Assembly (NCBI GenBank): GCA_937625935.1
Contig: OW569355.1
Location: 496,001-560,000, forward strand
Length of the DNA: 64,000 bases
Direction of reading: 5' to 3'
Origin: Tetramitus jugosus
Taxonomy: Eukaryota; Heterolobosea; Eutetramitea; Acrasida; Vahlkampfiidae
In this document: positions 46,670-56,184 of the stretch, piece by piece
Layout of the letters: each line of letters begins with the position of its first letter
How positions within the stretch are numbered: the stretch's first letter is position 1
Position numbers and translations under genes: made by a program
The notes under the pieces: generated by a model
Database searches by the model: none
What the model was told of the DNA's origin: nothing
Seen by the model: only the letters and a program-made list of their open reading frames with translations

Positions 46670-48975
46670 TTAGGTGTGGGTTTGACCCCATCGTGTTAAA
46701 CATGATGATGTGTTCAATATGGCATGCGGCTCGAGTCCATCGTGCAATTGAACAATATTTGGAAGAGAATTGCTTCTAATAGTTCTGAGTTGGTCTTGAG
46801 GTTGTTCCTGTACCATGGCATCCGTACTTGAGCTTGCAGGAGGGCATCTTACAGTTGAGGAATTAGTCGCATAGGAGGAGATCTGTTGATCTTTACAGTC
46901 ATTGATTGCTGTTGCCTCAGCAATCATTACTGACTGTACATCTTGGCTCTCCTGACTGTCGTGCTTGAGTTGCTCTTGTAGTTGTTGTTTCTGCATCTCC
47001 TGCTTGTACTGCTTGTGAATCTTTTGAGCTTCAGAATCTAAAGTTCTGAACTTGTTCTCCAGTTGTGCCAGTCTTCCCTCTGTTGAATCAGAAGACAATA
47101 TGTATTTGTATGGATGGCCTCGACGTCCCTTGCCACTCTGGATCACCACCCCTTCATTGACCAGCATGCATAAAGTTGCCCAAACCTTTGCTCTATTCCC
47201 ACTCACCTTACTCTGAATACAGTCCCATGTGCAGGGAGTGTCAAATTGTTCAAGTACCCTGTACATGCGCTCTCTCAGTGCAGGAGTCGAAGTGATACCG
47301 CCTGTGCACAACTTGACAGTCGGTTTAATTGCATTCCGGGAACAAATTACATTGAAGTCTAATGAGTCAGTGACCTTCTTCTCCAGATCTGGATCTCTCC
47401 GAACTTTTCTGGAATTCAAGCTGTTCCTTCTTCGCTTCACAACTGCTGCTGGGGCATTATCATGCAGGTCATGCTGGTTTCCAGGTAGTGAGCCCGGCTC
47501 TGTTACTCGGCTGACTTGCTGGGTAATCCCTGCTGTTGGTTGTATTCTGTTAAAGTTTGAAGGCAAGGGAAACATGAAGTTCATTGGTTGAAAGTTCATG
47601 ACAGTATCATCAACGGCTCCGCCACTCTGGGAATAGTGATGTATCTTGGGAAGGCGAATGAACGAAGATGAAGGCAGTGATGCAGTGTCGATGATGGAAG
47701 ATCTCTGTTGTTGTACTTCAAATGGATCGAACGGTTGTCCATCGACAATACTAAACGCTTGCAGGAGGGCGTCTATTTTGGAGTTGTTAGGGTCCTGGGA
47801 TATCTCAAACATTTTCATTCTCTTTCGATCTGGACTATTGACTTCCGCTTTCTCAGAGTCTTGTTCTTGGTTCTCTCCAACGAGCTTCTCACTGCCTGTT
47901 GTCTCCTGTTGCAGTTCATCATCCAATACTTGGTACCTTGTGTTGGTGGAAACGCTTCGATCCAATACCAATGATTCCAGTGAACAATCGGGAGAAGGAG
48001 ACAATGGAGTATCATGACTTTGATACATTGTAACCAGCTTTCCGAGTCCTTCCTTGACATGGTCGGCAACAAGAGCTCGATGTATTCTGCACGATTCATT
48101 TTCATCGAGACGTAATTGAGATCCCCTGTATCTTGTGAAAGCCTCCTGATCGGAGCGAAATTGTTGAATCTGGTCAAACAGTTGAGGGTGCAGAAACTCC
48201 TTTAGTTTGGGGATATCAATGCTTGCTAAGCGCTGTATGGACTCTTTGTCTTGACTAATTGAATGAGGGAGAGTATCACAAAAAACATTGTGTTAGTAAG
48301 ATGGCTGCGATCTCAGTTCACAAAACATCGATTGTAACTTTCATCGTTGTACATACTTTTCTAAGGCTTCAAAGTACTGTTGGACCTTGATATTTACGAG
48401 TAGTCCGTTCAAATTGTCCAAAATACTGGCTGTTCTGGCATTATTGTACAGGCATGAGATGGAGGGGAGTTGTTGATCTTGGTGGTTGTTCATCAAATCA
48501 GTACGTAGTACCAGTAGTTCCGAACTACATGTTAAATTACTGAGGCAATGTTGACTTCTGTGTTGAGGCAAGAATTGTTCATAGTGAGAGATCAGGAATT
48601 GGAAGTAGTACTGTACAGTGGACCAATCCCCTGATTGAACAAGTCTAGCGAGCAATTCTACATCTTTGTCCGAGAAATTCTTTTGTTTGTCTGGCAGTTT
48701 TGTCGATTGAGATGAAGGAGCAGCTGTGAATAGTACTTCTTCTTGAGAAGAAGGATATCGGGGCATATTTTCTGAATAGAGAGGTATTTTGATACCGTCC
48801 AAGTGGTTAGTGAATTGACGACTTAGTTGTACTAAAAGAAGCAAAACCAATACATTGAGAAAAAGGTATTTTGATTGGTGGCGGGTCGAGTGGATGATGA
48901 GTGGGTACTTACATTGAGTCGGGTCAGAATTCACAGTCAGAAATATTTACTTGGTTCTTCTTGATCTTTAAGCAT
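46670..48975 (-). CDS. Orphan nuclear-type protein with winged-helix-like C-terminal part, three exons
   Basis: Exons 48975-48951, 48831-48357, 48254-46670; introns 119 and 102 nt (GTAAAT...TTTTAG, GTATGT...AATTAG); phases agree and give 694 residues. The middle has a basic stretch KRRRNSLNSRKVRRD (likely nuclear signal). After it, residues about 460-560 (TSTPALRERMYRVLEQFDTPCTWDCIQS...RAKVWATLCMLVNEGVVIQSGKGRRGHPYKYIL) have the helix-helix-wing pattern of a winged-helix DNA-binding domain. A Gln-rich coiled coil follows. No family recognised. The first exon (8 codons) is the least certain part. Confidence 0.6.
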
Positions 48976-49663
48976 GTAAGCATCACAGGAGTTAGATGTT
49001 GTAAGATTTGACTTGAGGTACAAAAAGACTGGAGCCATTCGTCACTCATATACAACGCGAATACAATCATCCAAAAGGGACCGATAATAGCATGAAAAAA
49101 CAAAATTTTTGGACTGATTTCAGCACTATTTCCAGGAGTTGGGATGTTTTGGCGAGTATTTAGATTTCGGCGATCAAGCCATCAACAGTTTTGTATGCCA
49201 TGAGGGATCTTGCCGGCACCTTGACACCTTCGAACTTTCCTGATCGATCTTCCCATCGCTAGAAAAGTTTTTCTGGTCATTTATTGAGTACTTGGAGGAA
49301 CTTGTAATACACCCTATTACAAGCTACAATTCCTGCATATCACGAGGATCAATCCGTTCGGTGATCCTTCAACTGTTTTGAGCGGCAAGAGAATATCCTA
49401 CAGTTCACTATAAAAACGAACTTGCATCAAATCCCGGAGTAATATGATTTGGCGGTTCGAATAATAAAAATTCGTCCTTGTGGAACTCTCACAAAGAGAC
49501 GCGTTGGGTGCCAGTGGTTGAGGCACCAAAAAAGCCAGAGTAAAATTTCGCTGCTTGTTGGTGAACCAAAAAACCCCTTCTCGAACGCCACAAACGAAAA
49601 AAAAACCAACAACAACAACAACAAAAAACAACAACAACAACAGCAGTAGTACTATAAAAAAAA
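48976..49663. other. Divergent intergenic region, winged-helix gene / VAMP7-like gene
   Basis: About 690 bp, the longest gene-free stretch outside the retrotransposon region. A TATA box lies at 49409-49416 and the last 80 bp are CAA repeats leading to the SNARE start. No gene or RNA recognised in the rest. Confidence 0.45.
49409..49416 (+). promoter_or_regulatory. Possible TATA box upstream of VAMP7-like gene
   Basis: TATAAAAA, but 255 bp upstream of the ATG, so the leader would be long or this is not the active element. Confidence 0.3.
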
Positions 49664-50314
49664 ATGTCGATTCAATTGGGATTGGTTGCCAACATGACCG
49701 ACAGACAACTCGTCGGTCAATATCCAACATCAGGCAGCACAAGACAACTCTCTGACATTATCACACAAAAAATTGTTCCTAAACTCGCCAGTAACAATCA
49801 CAAGAGAACACTGACACAAGGTGAAAACGAATTTCATTACAAGGTCAGCGGCAATTACGTCTATTTTTGTGTTGCGCACAAAAATGCGACCAAGCGTGTC
49901 GTGTGGGCCTTTATCGACGACATGGAAAATTATGTCATGAAAAATGGAGCACGTTCTCTCAAGAATTCCATTAAAGATAAATTGGCCTATTTCAATGATC
50001 CTGGCAATGACAAGATTAATCAGTTGCAAACAAAGATTGATGACGTCAAGGATGTCATGATTGACAACATTGACAAGATTTTGGAGAGAGGTGAAAAGTT
50101 GGAGACACTTGTGGAGAGCACGGATCAATTGGCTGATGGAGCCAAGCAATTCAGACAAGGAACAAGAAAGGTCAAGAATCGCATGTGCTTCAAGTACATT
50201 ATCATTGTTGTGGCATTGATTTTGGTGATTTTGGCTGTGATTGTGATTGCTATTTTGATTGGTTGTGGTTTCCCAACATTCTATCGCTGTAATCCAAACT
50301 ATTACAGAAAGTAA
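49664..50314 (+). CDS. Longin R-SNARE, VAMP7-type
   Basis: 216 residues. Longin domain about 1-112 (MSIQLGLVANMTDRQLVGQY, FHYKVSGNYVYFCVAHKN, VVWAFIDDMENYV). R-SNARE motif about 118-176: KINQLQTKIDDVKDVMIDNI then DKILERGEKLETLVESTDQL with the zero-layer Arg in LERGE, and FRQGTRKVKNRMCFKY. A C-terminal anchor about 183-203 is followed by an unusually long lumenal tail (GCGFPTFYRCNPNYYRK). VAMP7-type SNAREs drive fusion at late endosomes, phagosomes and lysosomes. Single exon. Confidence 0.9.
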   Translation: MSIQLGLVANMTDRQLVGQYPTSGSTRQLSDIITQKIVPKLASNNHKRTLTQGENEFHYKVSGNYVYFCVAHKNATKRVVWAFIDDMENYVMKNGARSLKNSIKDKLAYFNDPGNDKINQLQTKIDDVKDVMIDNIDKILERGEKLETLVESTDQLADGAKQFRQGTRKVKNRMCFKYIIIVVALILVILAVIVIAILIGCGFPTFYRCNPNYYRK

Positions 50315-50714
50315 GATGCAATCATCAATGTCGATGACACTTTTGTTTTTCATGTGTGTGTGGTGTAGGTGCGTGGTGTTTGGATAGGCCTTGAAGACAA
50401 ACACACAACAACATTGCACAACACACATTATGAACGACAAATTTGTCAACCGTGCGCTCAGACACACCTGTACACTCACTATGACTGACTCAACACCACC
50501 ATTGCAAATTCATGATGATGATGATAACTATGATATCTGCATATATCACACAATAGAAGCAGAGAGAATCATCTCTGCCCCTCTTTTCTTTACTACTACT
50601 ACTTCTAATATAACACGTTTATAAATACATACATTTTATCTCTCTGTGACACTTTGTTTCCTCTATATTTTTTGCTCAATGATGATCATTGTAGAACTCA
50701 ATACTGCTGCTACT
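50315..50714. other. Convergent 3' UTR region
   Basis: About 400 bp between two stop codons facing each other. It contains a short GAT repeat near 50514. No gene seen. Confidence 0.4.
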
Positions 50715-52322
50715 TTAGAAGCATTCCACGAAATAAGCTCCGAGAAGCTTGGGGTTCTTCACGAGGAAGAGTGCAAGATCCTCGACAAAGTTTGCTACAA
50801 GCATCTCACGAATGTTGGGTTGAATCCTCGATGCCAAATTTACCACCTTCTCCGCATACCGCTCTACTTTTTCATGATTGATGATGTTGGATAAGTTTTG
50901 CAGTTGTTGGTGGTTGACTGGATTTCGACGACATGCTTTCAACAGGGAATGAGGGCTGTTGCGTGGAAGAATATTGTCCTCGAACAAGTAGTGATACCTG
51001 GAGTGGACAATCACTTGATTCACAAAATCTCCTGCACTCTTCATTGATCCTAGCTCTGGTATCACCGAAATGTGCTTCTTGAGTAAAACATTGAGGAAAT
51101 GCGTCAGGTAGTATGTTCCAGCATAGAGATTCTGATCAAAAGTCCAATCTGACTCAAATGGCAGTGGTGAAGTGATCATTTGCTGATAATAATCACTGTC
51201 CGGTGCATCGGTCCACACATTGACCGATACTGACAATTCCTCATCAGACTGCACGTGATGGAACCAGAATGGAGGCAAATACAGGAGGTCACCAGGGTTA
51301 AGAGTCACTAGATATGGCCGTTGCATCAATCGATCACTGTACGGATACTTTTCAAACAAATGTTCCCAATTGTCCTCTTCAAAGTTCAATTGAGATTGAC
51401 GATAGGATGGATGATGCCTCGAATACAAGTACATGTAGTACCATTGATCCGGTGGATACAACAAGAACGTCTTTTGTCCAATCACTTGCACAAACGCATT
51501 GTGAAACGCATCAAAATGTGCTTGAGCCGTAGATTTCTTCCCGCCAATCCATAAATTGACCGCCTGACCTGTTTCACCGACATGAAGCAACTCGACTGGT
51601 TGTATATCACGCAGGAGAATGTCATTGGAGGACAATGGCTGCGAAAAGTAGTAGAACTTGTCATTCCGTTGATGATCCAACAATCTCAAGAAGGATTTCA
51701 TTGTCATCCCACTCTGTTGAGCAGCAGAAGTCGCAGCACCAGGTGAGGATGATGACGAGCTAGAATAGAGCATATCGTCATAATGCTTCTGGGTGCCATC
51801 GCTCACTGTTCGAGGAACGAACAAAGACATGGCTCTATCTTCATTATAGTACATGAACAGTGGATGATTGTGATAGTGGTAGTGCTTAATGGGAACGTGA
51901 CCATACTTTGTTTCCAATAGCTGTTTGGTCCATCGTTTGGTCACATCTGGCTGAAGTGCATTCCATGGTATGGGATGATGTGCTTGTTGTTGTTGTTGCA
52001 GATTACCACGTGAAGAACGATAAGCATTGTTGCTGTTGTAGTTTTCAATTTTTGAGAATCGGTAGACAACAGGTTTCTGATCTCGAATGTAGGACCGCAA
52101 ATCTGTTCGAATATCGGTAAAAGATGGATGCTGTGGCTGTTGTGGAAATATTTCGTCAATGGGTTGATGGAGAATGTGAGTGTGACGAAAGTGTTGAACA
52201 AAGATGGAGACTCCAATCAACAGTGGGACAAGGAACAAGAGTGCATGATCTTTTATGGATTGGACGACAAGCATTGATTGTTTTTTCTTCGAATTTTGTT
52301 TTGCTTTGCTGCCAACTTTCAT
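50715..52322 (-). CDS. JmjC/cupin-8 oxygenase with N-terminal membrane anchor
   Basis: 535 residues. Residues about 25-45 are a single hydrophobic segment after a basic start (KAKQNSKKKQ), giving a type II membrane protein with the enzyme in the ER/Golgi lumen. The JmjC core has the iron ligands His269 and Asp271 (AHFDAFHNAF) and His355 (PPFWFHHV), with NPGDLLYLPPFW and the preceding KTFLLYPPDQ typical of JMJD5/FIH-like hydroxylases. Expected reaction: 2OG-dependent hydroxylation of a protein side chain. It shares the 2OG mechanism, but no sequence similarity that I can see, with the oxygenase in the fusion at 6035. Confidence 0.75.
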   Translation of the reverse strand: MKVGSKAKQNSKKKQSMLVVQSIKDHALLFLVPLLIGVSIFVQHFRHTHILHQPIDEIFPQQPQHPSFTDIRTDLRSYIRDQKPVVYRFSKIENYNSNNAYRSSRGNLQQQQQAHHPIPWNALQPDVTKRWTKQLLETKYGHVPIKHYHYHNHPLFMYYNEDRAMSLFVPRTVSDGTQKHYDDMLYSSSSSSSPGAATSAAQQSGMTMKSFLRLLDHQRNDKFYYFSQPLSSNDILLRDIQPVELLHVGETGQAVNLWIGGKKSTAQAHFDAFHNAFVQVIGQKTFLLYPPDQWYYMYLYSRHHPSYRQSQLNFEEDNWEHLFEKYPYSDRLMQRPYLVTLNPGDLLYLPPFWFHHVQSDEELSVSVNVWTDAPDSDYYQQMITSPLPFESDWTFDQNLYAGTYYLTHFLNVLLKKHISVIPELGSMKSAGDFVNQVIVHSRYHYLFEDNILPRNSPHSLLKACRRNPVNHQQLQNLSNIINHEKVERYAEKVVNLASRIQPNIREMLVANFVEDLALFLVKNPKLLGAYFVECF

Positions 52323-52437
52323 TCACAGCAATTTTTCACTTTTCTCGTCTCTCCTCACAGTGTCGACGCTTTTCTTCATCACACACCAACTCTTGATATT
52401 TTGAATCTGTTGTTGCGGTGTATCCATGGACTGATCC

Positions 52438-52740
52438 TTAGTTGGTGGTAGGGCTAAAGAATTGCAAAGTTTTCGTTGCCAGTATGCTATTGTCAAGGAA
52501 TCCCTTGACTGATCCTCTGAGATTCCGTGCATTGTCAGCGACAAATCTCACACGAATGATTGAGCCATCTCGTGAGATGGTTCGTTGTACGGTGCCCTGA
52601 GACAAATCTTCATCGACAATCACAGTGTTGTAAACGATGCTTGACGTTTTCTCATTTTCAAAATCAAGTTCAAGGTCACTGTTGGTGGTGGTTCGTGCAC
52701 GTTTTTGGTGAGTGAATAGAGTTTGAGAGGAAATCTCCAT
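52438..52740 (-). CDS. PCC1: Pcc1 subunit of the KEOPS/EKC complex
   Basis: 100 residues, the usual small size of Pcc1/LAGE3. The conserved half is SIIRVRFVADNARNLRGSVKGFLDNSILATKTLQFF, which matches Pcc1 (ILxVRFEAEDARxLRxSVNSFLDSL). Pcc1 is the dimerising subunit of KEOPS, which makes the t6A modification next to tRNA anticodons. I start at 52740, in line with family length; upstream in-frame ATG would run into the neighbouring gene's stop region. It lies 85 bp downstream of the IQ-motif gene, same strand. Confidence 0.82.
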   Translation of the reverse strand: MEISSQTLFTHQKRARTTTNSDLELDFENEKTSSIVYNTVIVDEDLSQGTVQRTISRDGSIIRVRFVADNARNLRGSVKGFLDNSILATKTLQFFSPTTN

Positions 52741-52825
52741 GGTAATGGTTTTGGTACATACTACGTGATTTGGTCTGACATTTTTTTTGTTTGTTTTGTC
52801 TTTGCTGTTTGTTGATTTCAGATGT

Positions 52826-55174
52826 TCATTTGAGGGCACTTCTGTGGTTACTTCGAATGCTGGGGAGCTTGACTTTTTGATCTTTAGGTTTCACAAGTGT
52901 CGTACTGTTCGAGCTACCATATTTGAGAAGTAATTCTGTTGAACTGGAAGAGGATATGGACTCGAGTTCCAGTCTTTCCTGGTCGAGCGCGTCTCTGGTC
53001 TTTGTAATACTGGGGTTAACGATATCCAAGTGAGCTTTCCGATAGAAACGATTGAGTCTGTCCATGGCATCTTCATTTCTTTTCTTGTGGTTCTTTGGTT
53101 TTCTTCTCTTACTCTTTAGGAATGCTTTCATTAGACTGGCATTCTCGAATCCCCACTCCTCGGCAATTGTATTCCGCGACTTGTTCTGCTGTTTGGAAAC
53201 TTCTTGAGATTTGTCCTGAGTTTCCTGATGTACCTCTCCTATCTTTGATTCGGAGTTCTCTACTGCTAATTCTTCTCGATTGTGTTCAGTTGTTTGATAA
53301 TTGGAGTGGTTGGGCTCTGAAGCTTCTTTCAGGTCCACCCAATTTTGTCTGATAATTGGAGATTTTCTTTCAGATAGAGGTAGGATTGACGAAGATTGAT
53401 GGTCTGAATTAAGGTAGTAAATCCGAGTCGTTCGGATGCTTGGGATTGTCCCAACCAGATCAAAGTTGTTCGTGTCGTCCAGAAATCGAATATCGTCATC
53501 AAAATTCTCATCGTGATCTCCCAGCTCGAACAAGTACTCCTTCTCTAGTTGTTGGGCCTTCTTGATTAGTTGACGAACATAGTATCCCTTCCAAAGAGCT
53601 TGAATCCGACATGCAGCATCGATTCTTTTTCTCAATAAGGGGAGTAGCCACGGATAAATGTGCTTCCGTGTCACGTATCCTCTCCATAGTCGTTGGATAG
53701 AGATAGCAGCAGCTTTACTTCGAGAAGTTCGGTTTTCTTTGCATCTTCTAAAGAACTTCACAATAGTCATCACTGCTCTGGTAGACAGTTGTTCTTCTCT
53801 CTTGATGACTACATTCAGATTTTGATCTTGCGATGATGAATACTCGATCGATTGTATTAGGTTCTGTTCCACACTTTGTTCTTCCTTCTCTGACTCGATC
53901 ATTCGTTCGCCCTCCACATCTGACGAAGAGCTGAAAGTATCATGCTGTTCTGTATCTTGATCGTAGGAGGGTTCGTGATGAACAATCAGATTTGTGGCTT
54001 CTGAGCTGGAACGTGTCTCTTCTGTTTCCTCATACTCTTCCCTGTTCTCTCTTTCCTCTGATCCATTGTTACAACTCTCCTGTTCTTCTTTGCTACTGAA
54101 GTAATCTTGAATTTTGTCGGTATCGAACTCGTCATCGACGTTGTTTTCATCCTTGACATCCAGGACGAAGTATTCCCTTATCACTTCCTTATCTGCTTCT
54201 TTTTTTTGTTGTATCGCTTCTCTGAGCTCTCTCTCCTCTTCTTCCAATTGCTTCCGTCGAGCTTCCTTTTCTATTCTCTTCTGCTCGAGTTCTTCAGTCT
54301 CCTTTCTCTCACTTTCAAGTCTTCTATGTTCCTCTTGTACTTTCATAATCTTTTCCGCCTCTCGTCGTTTTCTCTCATCCAAAATTCTCTTACGCTCTAG
54401 CTCTAATTTTTCTCTTCGCAATTCTTGCTGTTTCCTCTCTTGTTCGAGCAGTTGTTTCTCCTTCTCCAAGCGATAATGTTCGATCAACTTCTCCCTCTCC
54501 CTTCTCTCTGCCTCTAACCTATTCTGTTCTCTTTCGAATAGTTCTTGTTTTTCTTTCATTCTTCTCCTTTTCTCCTCGATACGCGCTTCGATCATCTGTT
54601 TCTTCCTTTGCATGTCCTCCCTTCTCTCCTTGACTTCAGCCGGGACTTTCTCATTCTTAGTTTGTGATAAAATCTCGATCAAAGGAACTGTATCAACGTT
54701 ATCATTGACAGTATCAACAATGGCATCCTTCAAAATCTCAGAGTCGAACATCTCTGATGATTCATCCATCTTTTGACAGCTCAGGGTCGTTGTTTCGAGA
54801 CTATCATCCATATCCTTAACATTCCATTCACTGGTGCTGCTAGAAATACCTCTGACTTCTTCTTGGAGTTTGTTCCAATTTGTTAGAATAAAATCTGTTG
54901 TCGAGGATAGATTTCTTTTCACTTCCTCCAATAGATCTCTCCGTTGCACTTCACTATTCGGGAAATTTGAATCCACCTGTTGCATATCGCACTCGGATTC
55001 TTCGTCACTACTGTCCCAATCATCGTAAGTTATCCCTTGTTTCTCTAGAGCTGAAAATCGCCTGTTTAACTCTTCTTCGAACTCTTCGTCATATTCTTCC
55101 TCATCGAACTCATCATCAGACACATTTTCTTCCTCTTCTTCTTCATTGTCAAGCTCTCCCTCATCAATATTCAT
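52826..55174 (-). CDS. Coiled-coil protein with two IQ motifs, 782 aa
   Basis: Residues 1-50 are extremely acidic; about 185-345 are a continuous Glu/Lys/Arg coiled coil or single alpha-helix (EREQNRLEAERREREK type). Two IQ motifs follow near 490-550: AAISIQRLWRGYVTRKHI and ACRIQALWKGYYVRQLI, which bind calmodulin or light chains. The C-terminal region contains KSKRRKPKNHKKR. IQ plus coiled coil is common in ciliary and cytoskeletal proteins, but I cannot assign a family. The start is the ATG at 55174; the in-frame TTG three codons earlier is rejected. Confidence 0.7.
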   Translation of the reverse strand: MNIDEGELDNEEEEEENVSDDEFDEEEYDEEFEEELNRRFSALEKQGITYDDWDSSDEESECDMQQVDSNFPNSEVQRRDLLEEVKRNLSSTTDFILTNWNKLQEEVRGISSSTSEWNVKDMDDSLETTTLSCQKMDESSEMFDSEILKDAIVDTVNDNVDTVPLIEILSQTKNEKVPAEVKERREDMQRKKQMIEARIEEKRRRMKEKQELFEREQNRLEAERREREKLIEHYRLEKEKQLLEQERKQQELRREKLELERKRILDERKRREAEKIMKVQEEHRRLESERKETEELEQKRIEKEARRKQLEEEERELREAIQQKKEADKEVIREYFVLDVKDENNVDDEFDTDKIQDYFSSKEEQESCNNGSEERENREEYEETEETRSSSEATNLIVHHEPSYDQDTEQHDTFSSSSDVEGERMIESEKEEQSVEQNLIQSIEYSSSQDQNLNVVIKREEQLSTRAVMTIVKFFRRCKENRTSRSKAAAISIQRLWRGYVTRKHIYPWLLPLLRKRIDAACRIQALWKGYYVRQLIKKAQQLEKEYLFELGDHDENFDDDIRFLDDTNNFDLVGTIPSIRTTRIYYLNSDHQSSSILPLSERKSPIIRQNWVDLKEASEPNHSNYQTTEHNREELAVENSESKIGEVHQETQDKSQEVSKQQNKSRNTIAEEWGFENASLMKAFLKSKRRKPKNHKKRNEDAMDRLNRFYRKAHLDIVNPSITKTRDALDQERLELESISSSSSTELLLKYGSSNSTTLVKPKDQKVKLPSIRSNHRSALK

Positions 55175-55582
55175 TGTCCACAAAGTCTTTGATTATTGAT
55201 CAAAAGCATTGCGAGCTTTCTTGAGCGGAGGATAGTGTTATTGACTCCTAATTTGGCGCCTGATCGAATTGTACAGAGACGTGGCGCGAAAGGATCGGTG
55301 AATTTGTTAACCCCGATGTCGGTTCAATATCTACGAATCCGTTTGTCCTGACGTCATGTCCTCCAATGGCCCACTTGACCTTCAACTTACTCCACTGTTT
55401 ACAAAGGATTACTCCGATAGAGTGAATATCTACAGTTGTGCAGCCTTTTGCCAGTTAAGAAGAGAATAGCAGAGTAGGGAGGGTGCAAACCGTTAAGCGA
55501 GTCTTTCCTACCGTAGTTTCATTTCAATTCAAAACCAACAAAGACAACAACCCAAAACCCAAATCAAAGTAACAACGTAACA
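55175..55582. other. Divergent promoter region, IQ gene / cofilin
   Basis: About 410 bp. The cofilin leader (55530-55582) is CA-rich. No TATA box or gene that I would support. Confidence 0.45.
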
Positions 55583-56076
55583 ATGGTATGTCAATGATGA
55601 GTCCGTCTGTGGAGTAAAGAAAGATACTAACTCTTCCTCAACACACTCAGGCAACAGGAGTAAAAGTGAATGATGAATGTATGAGAGATTACAACGACTT
55701 GAAGACCAAGAAGGCCTACAAGTACTTGATTTTCACCATGTCCGACGACATGAAGGAAATTATTGTCCAAGAGAAGGGAGCACGAGAACTCTCCTATGCT
55801 GACTTGTACAACAAGTTGCAAAACGAAATGGTAAAGGACCCAAAGTACGTTGTTGTTGACCACAGCTACGAAGTCGATGGATTGAGAGAAAAGATTGTTT
55901 TCATTAACTGGATTCCTGAAGGTTCCCCTGTTAAGAAGAAGATGATCTTCGCATCTAGCAAGGCTGCTTTGAAGCAAAGATTGCAAGGAATTCACTTTGA
56001 AATTCAAGGAACTGACTTGAGTGAAGTCGTGGAAGAAAAGTTGACTGAGAAGGCTTTGAGCTTGAACAGAAACTAA
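55583..56076 (+). CDS. CFL: ADF/cofilin, two exons
   Basis: Exon 1 is 55583-55585 (ATG), intron 55586-55650 (65 nt; GTATGT, branch TACTAAC at 55625-55631, CTCAG), exon 2 55651-56076. Product of 142 residues starting MATGVKVNDECMRDYNDLK, the classical cofilin start. Also visible: KYLIFTMSDD, the KYVVVDHSYE segment, and the actin-binding long helix KKKMIFASSKAALKQRLQGI. Cofilin severs and depolymerises ADP-actin filaments. Residue 3 is Thr where many homologues have the regulatory phospho-Ser. Like ARPC4 in this window, the intron follows the start codon directly. Confidence 0.93.
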
Positions 56077-56184
56077 ACTTGTAAAATTGTCAAAAAGTGT
56101 AATTGTAGATCCACACCCGTTCAACCCGTTTTTTCTCCGTCAATCGATAACAAGAACGTTCCTTCAAGAAAGAGATCACACAAA

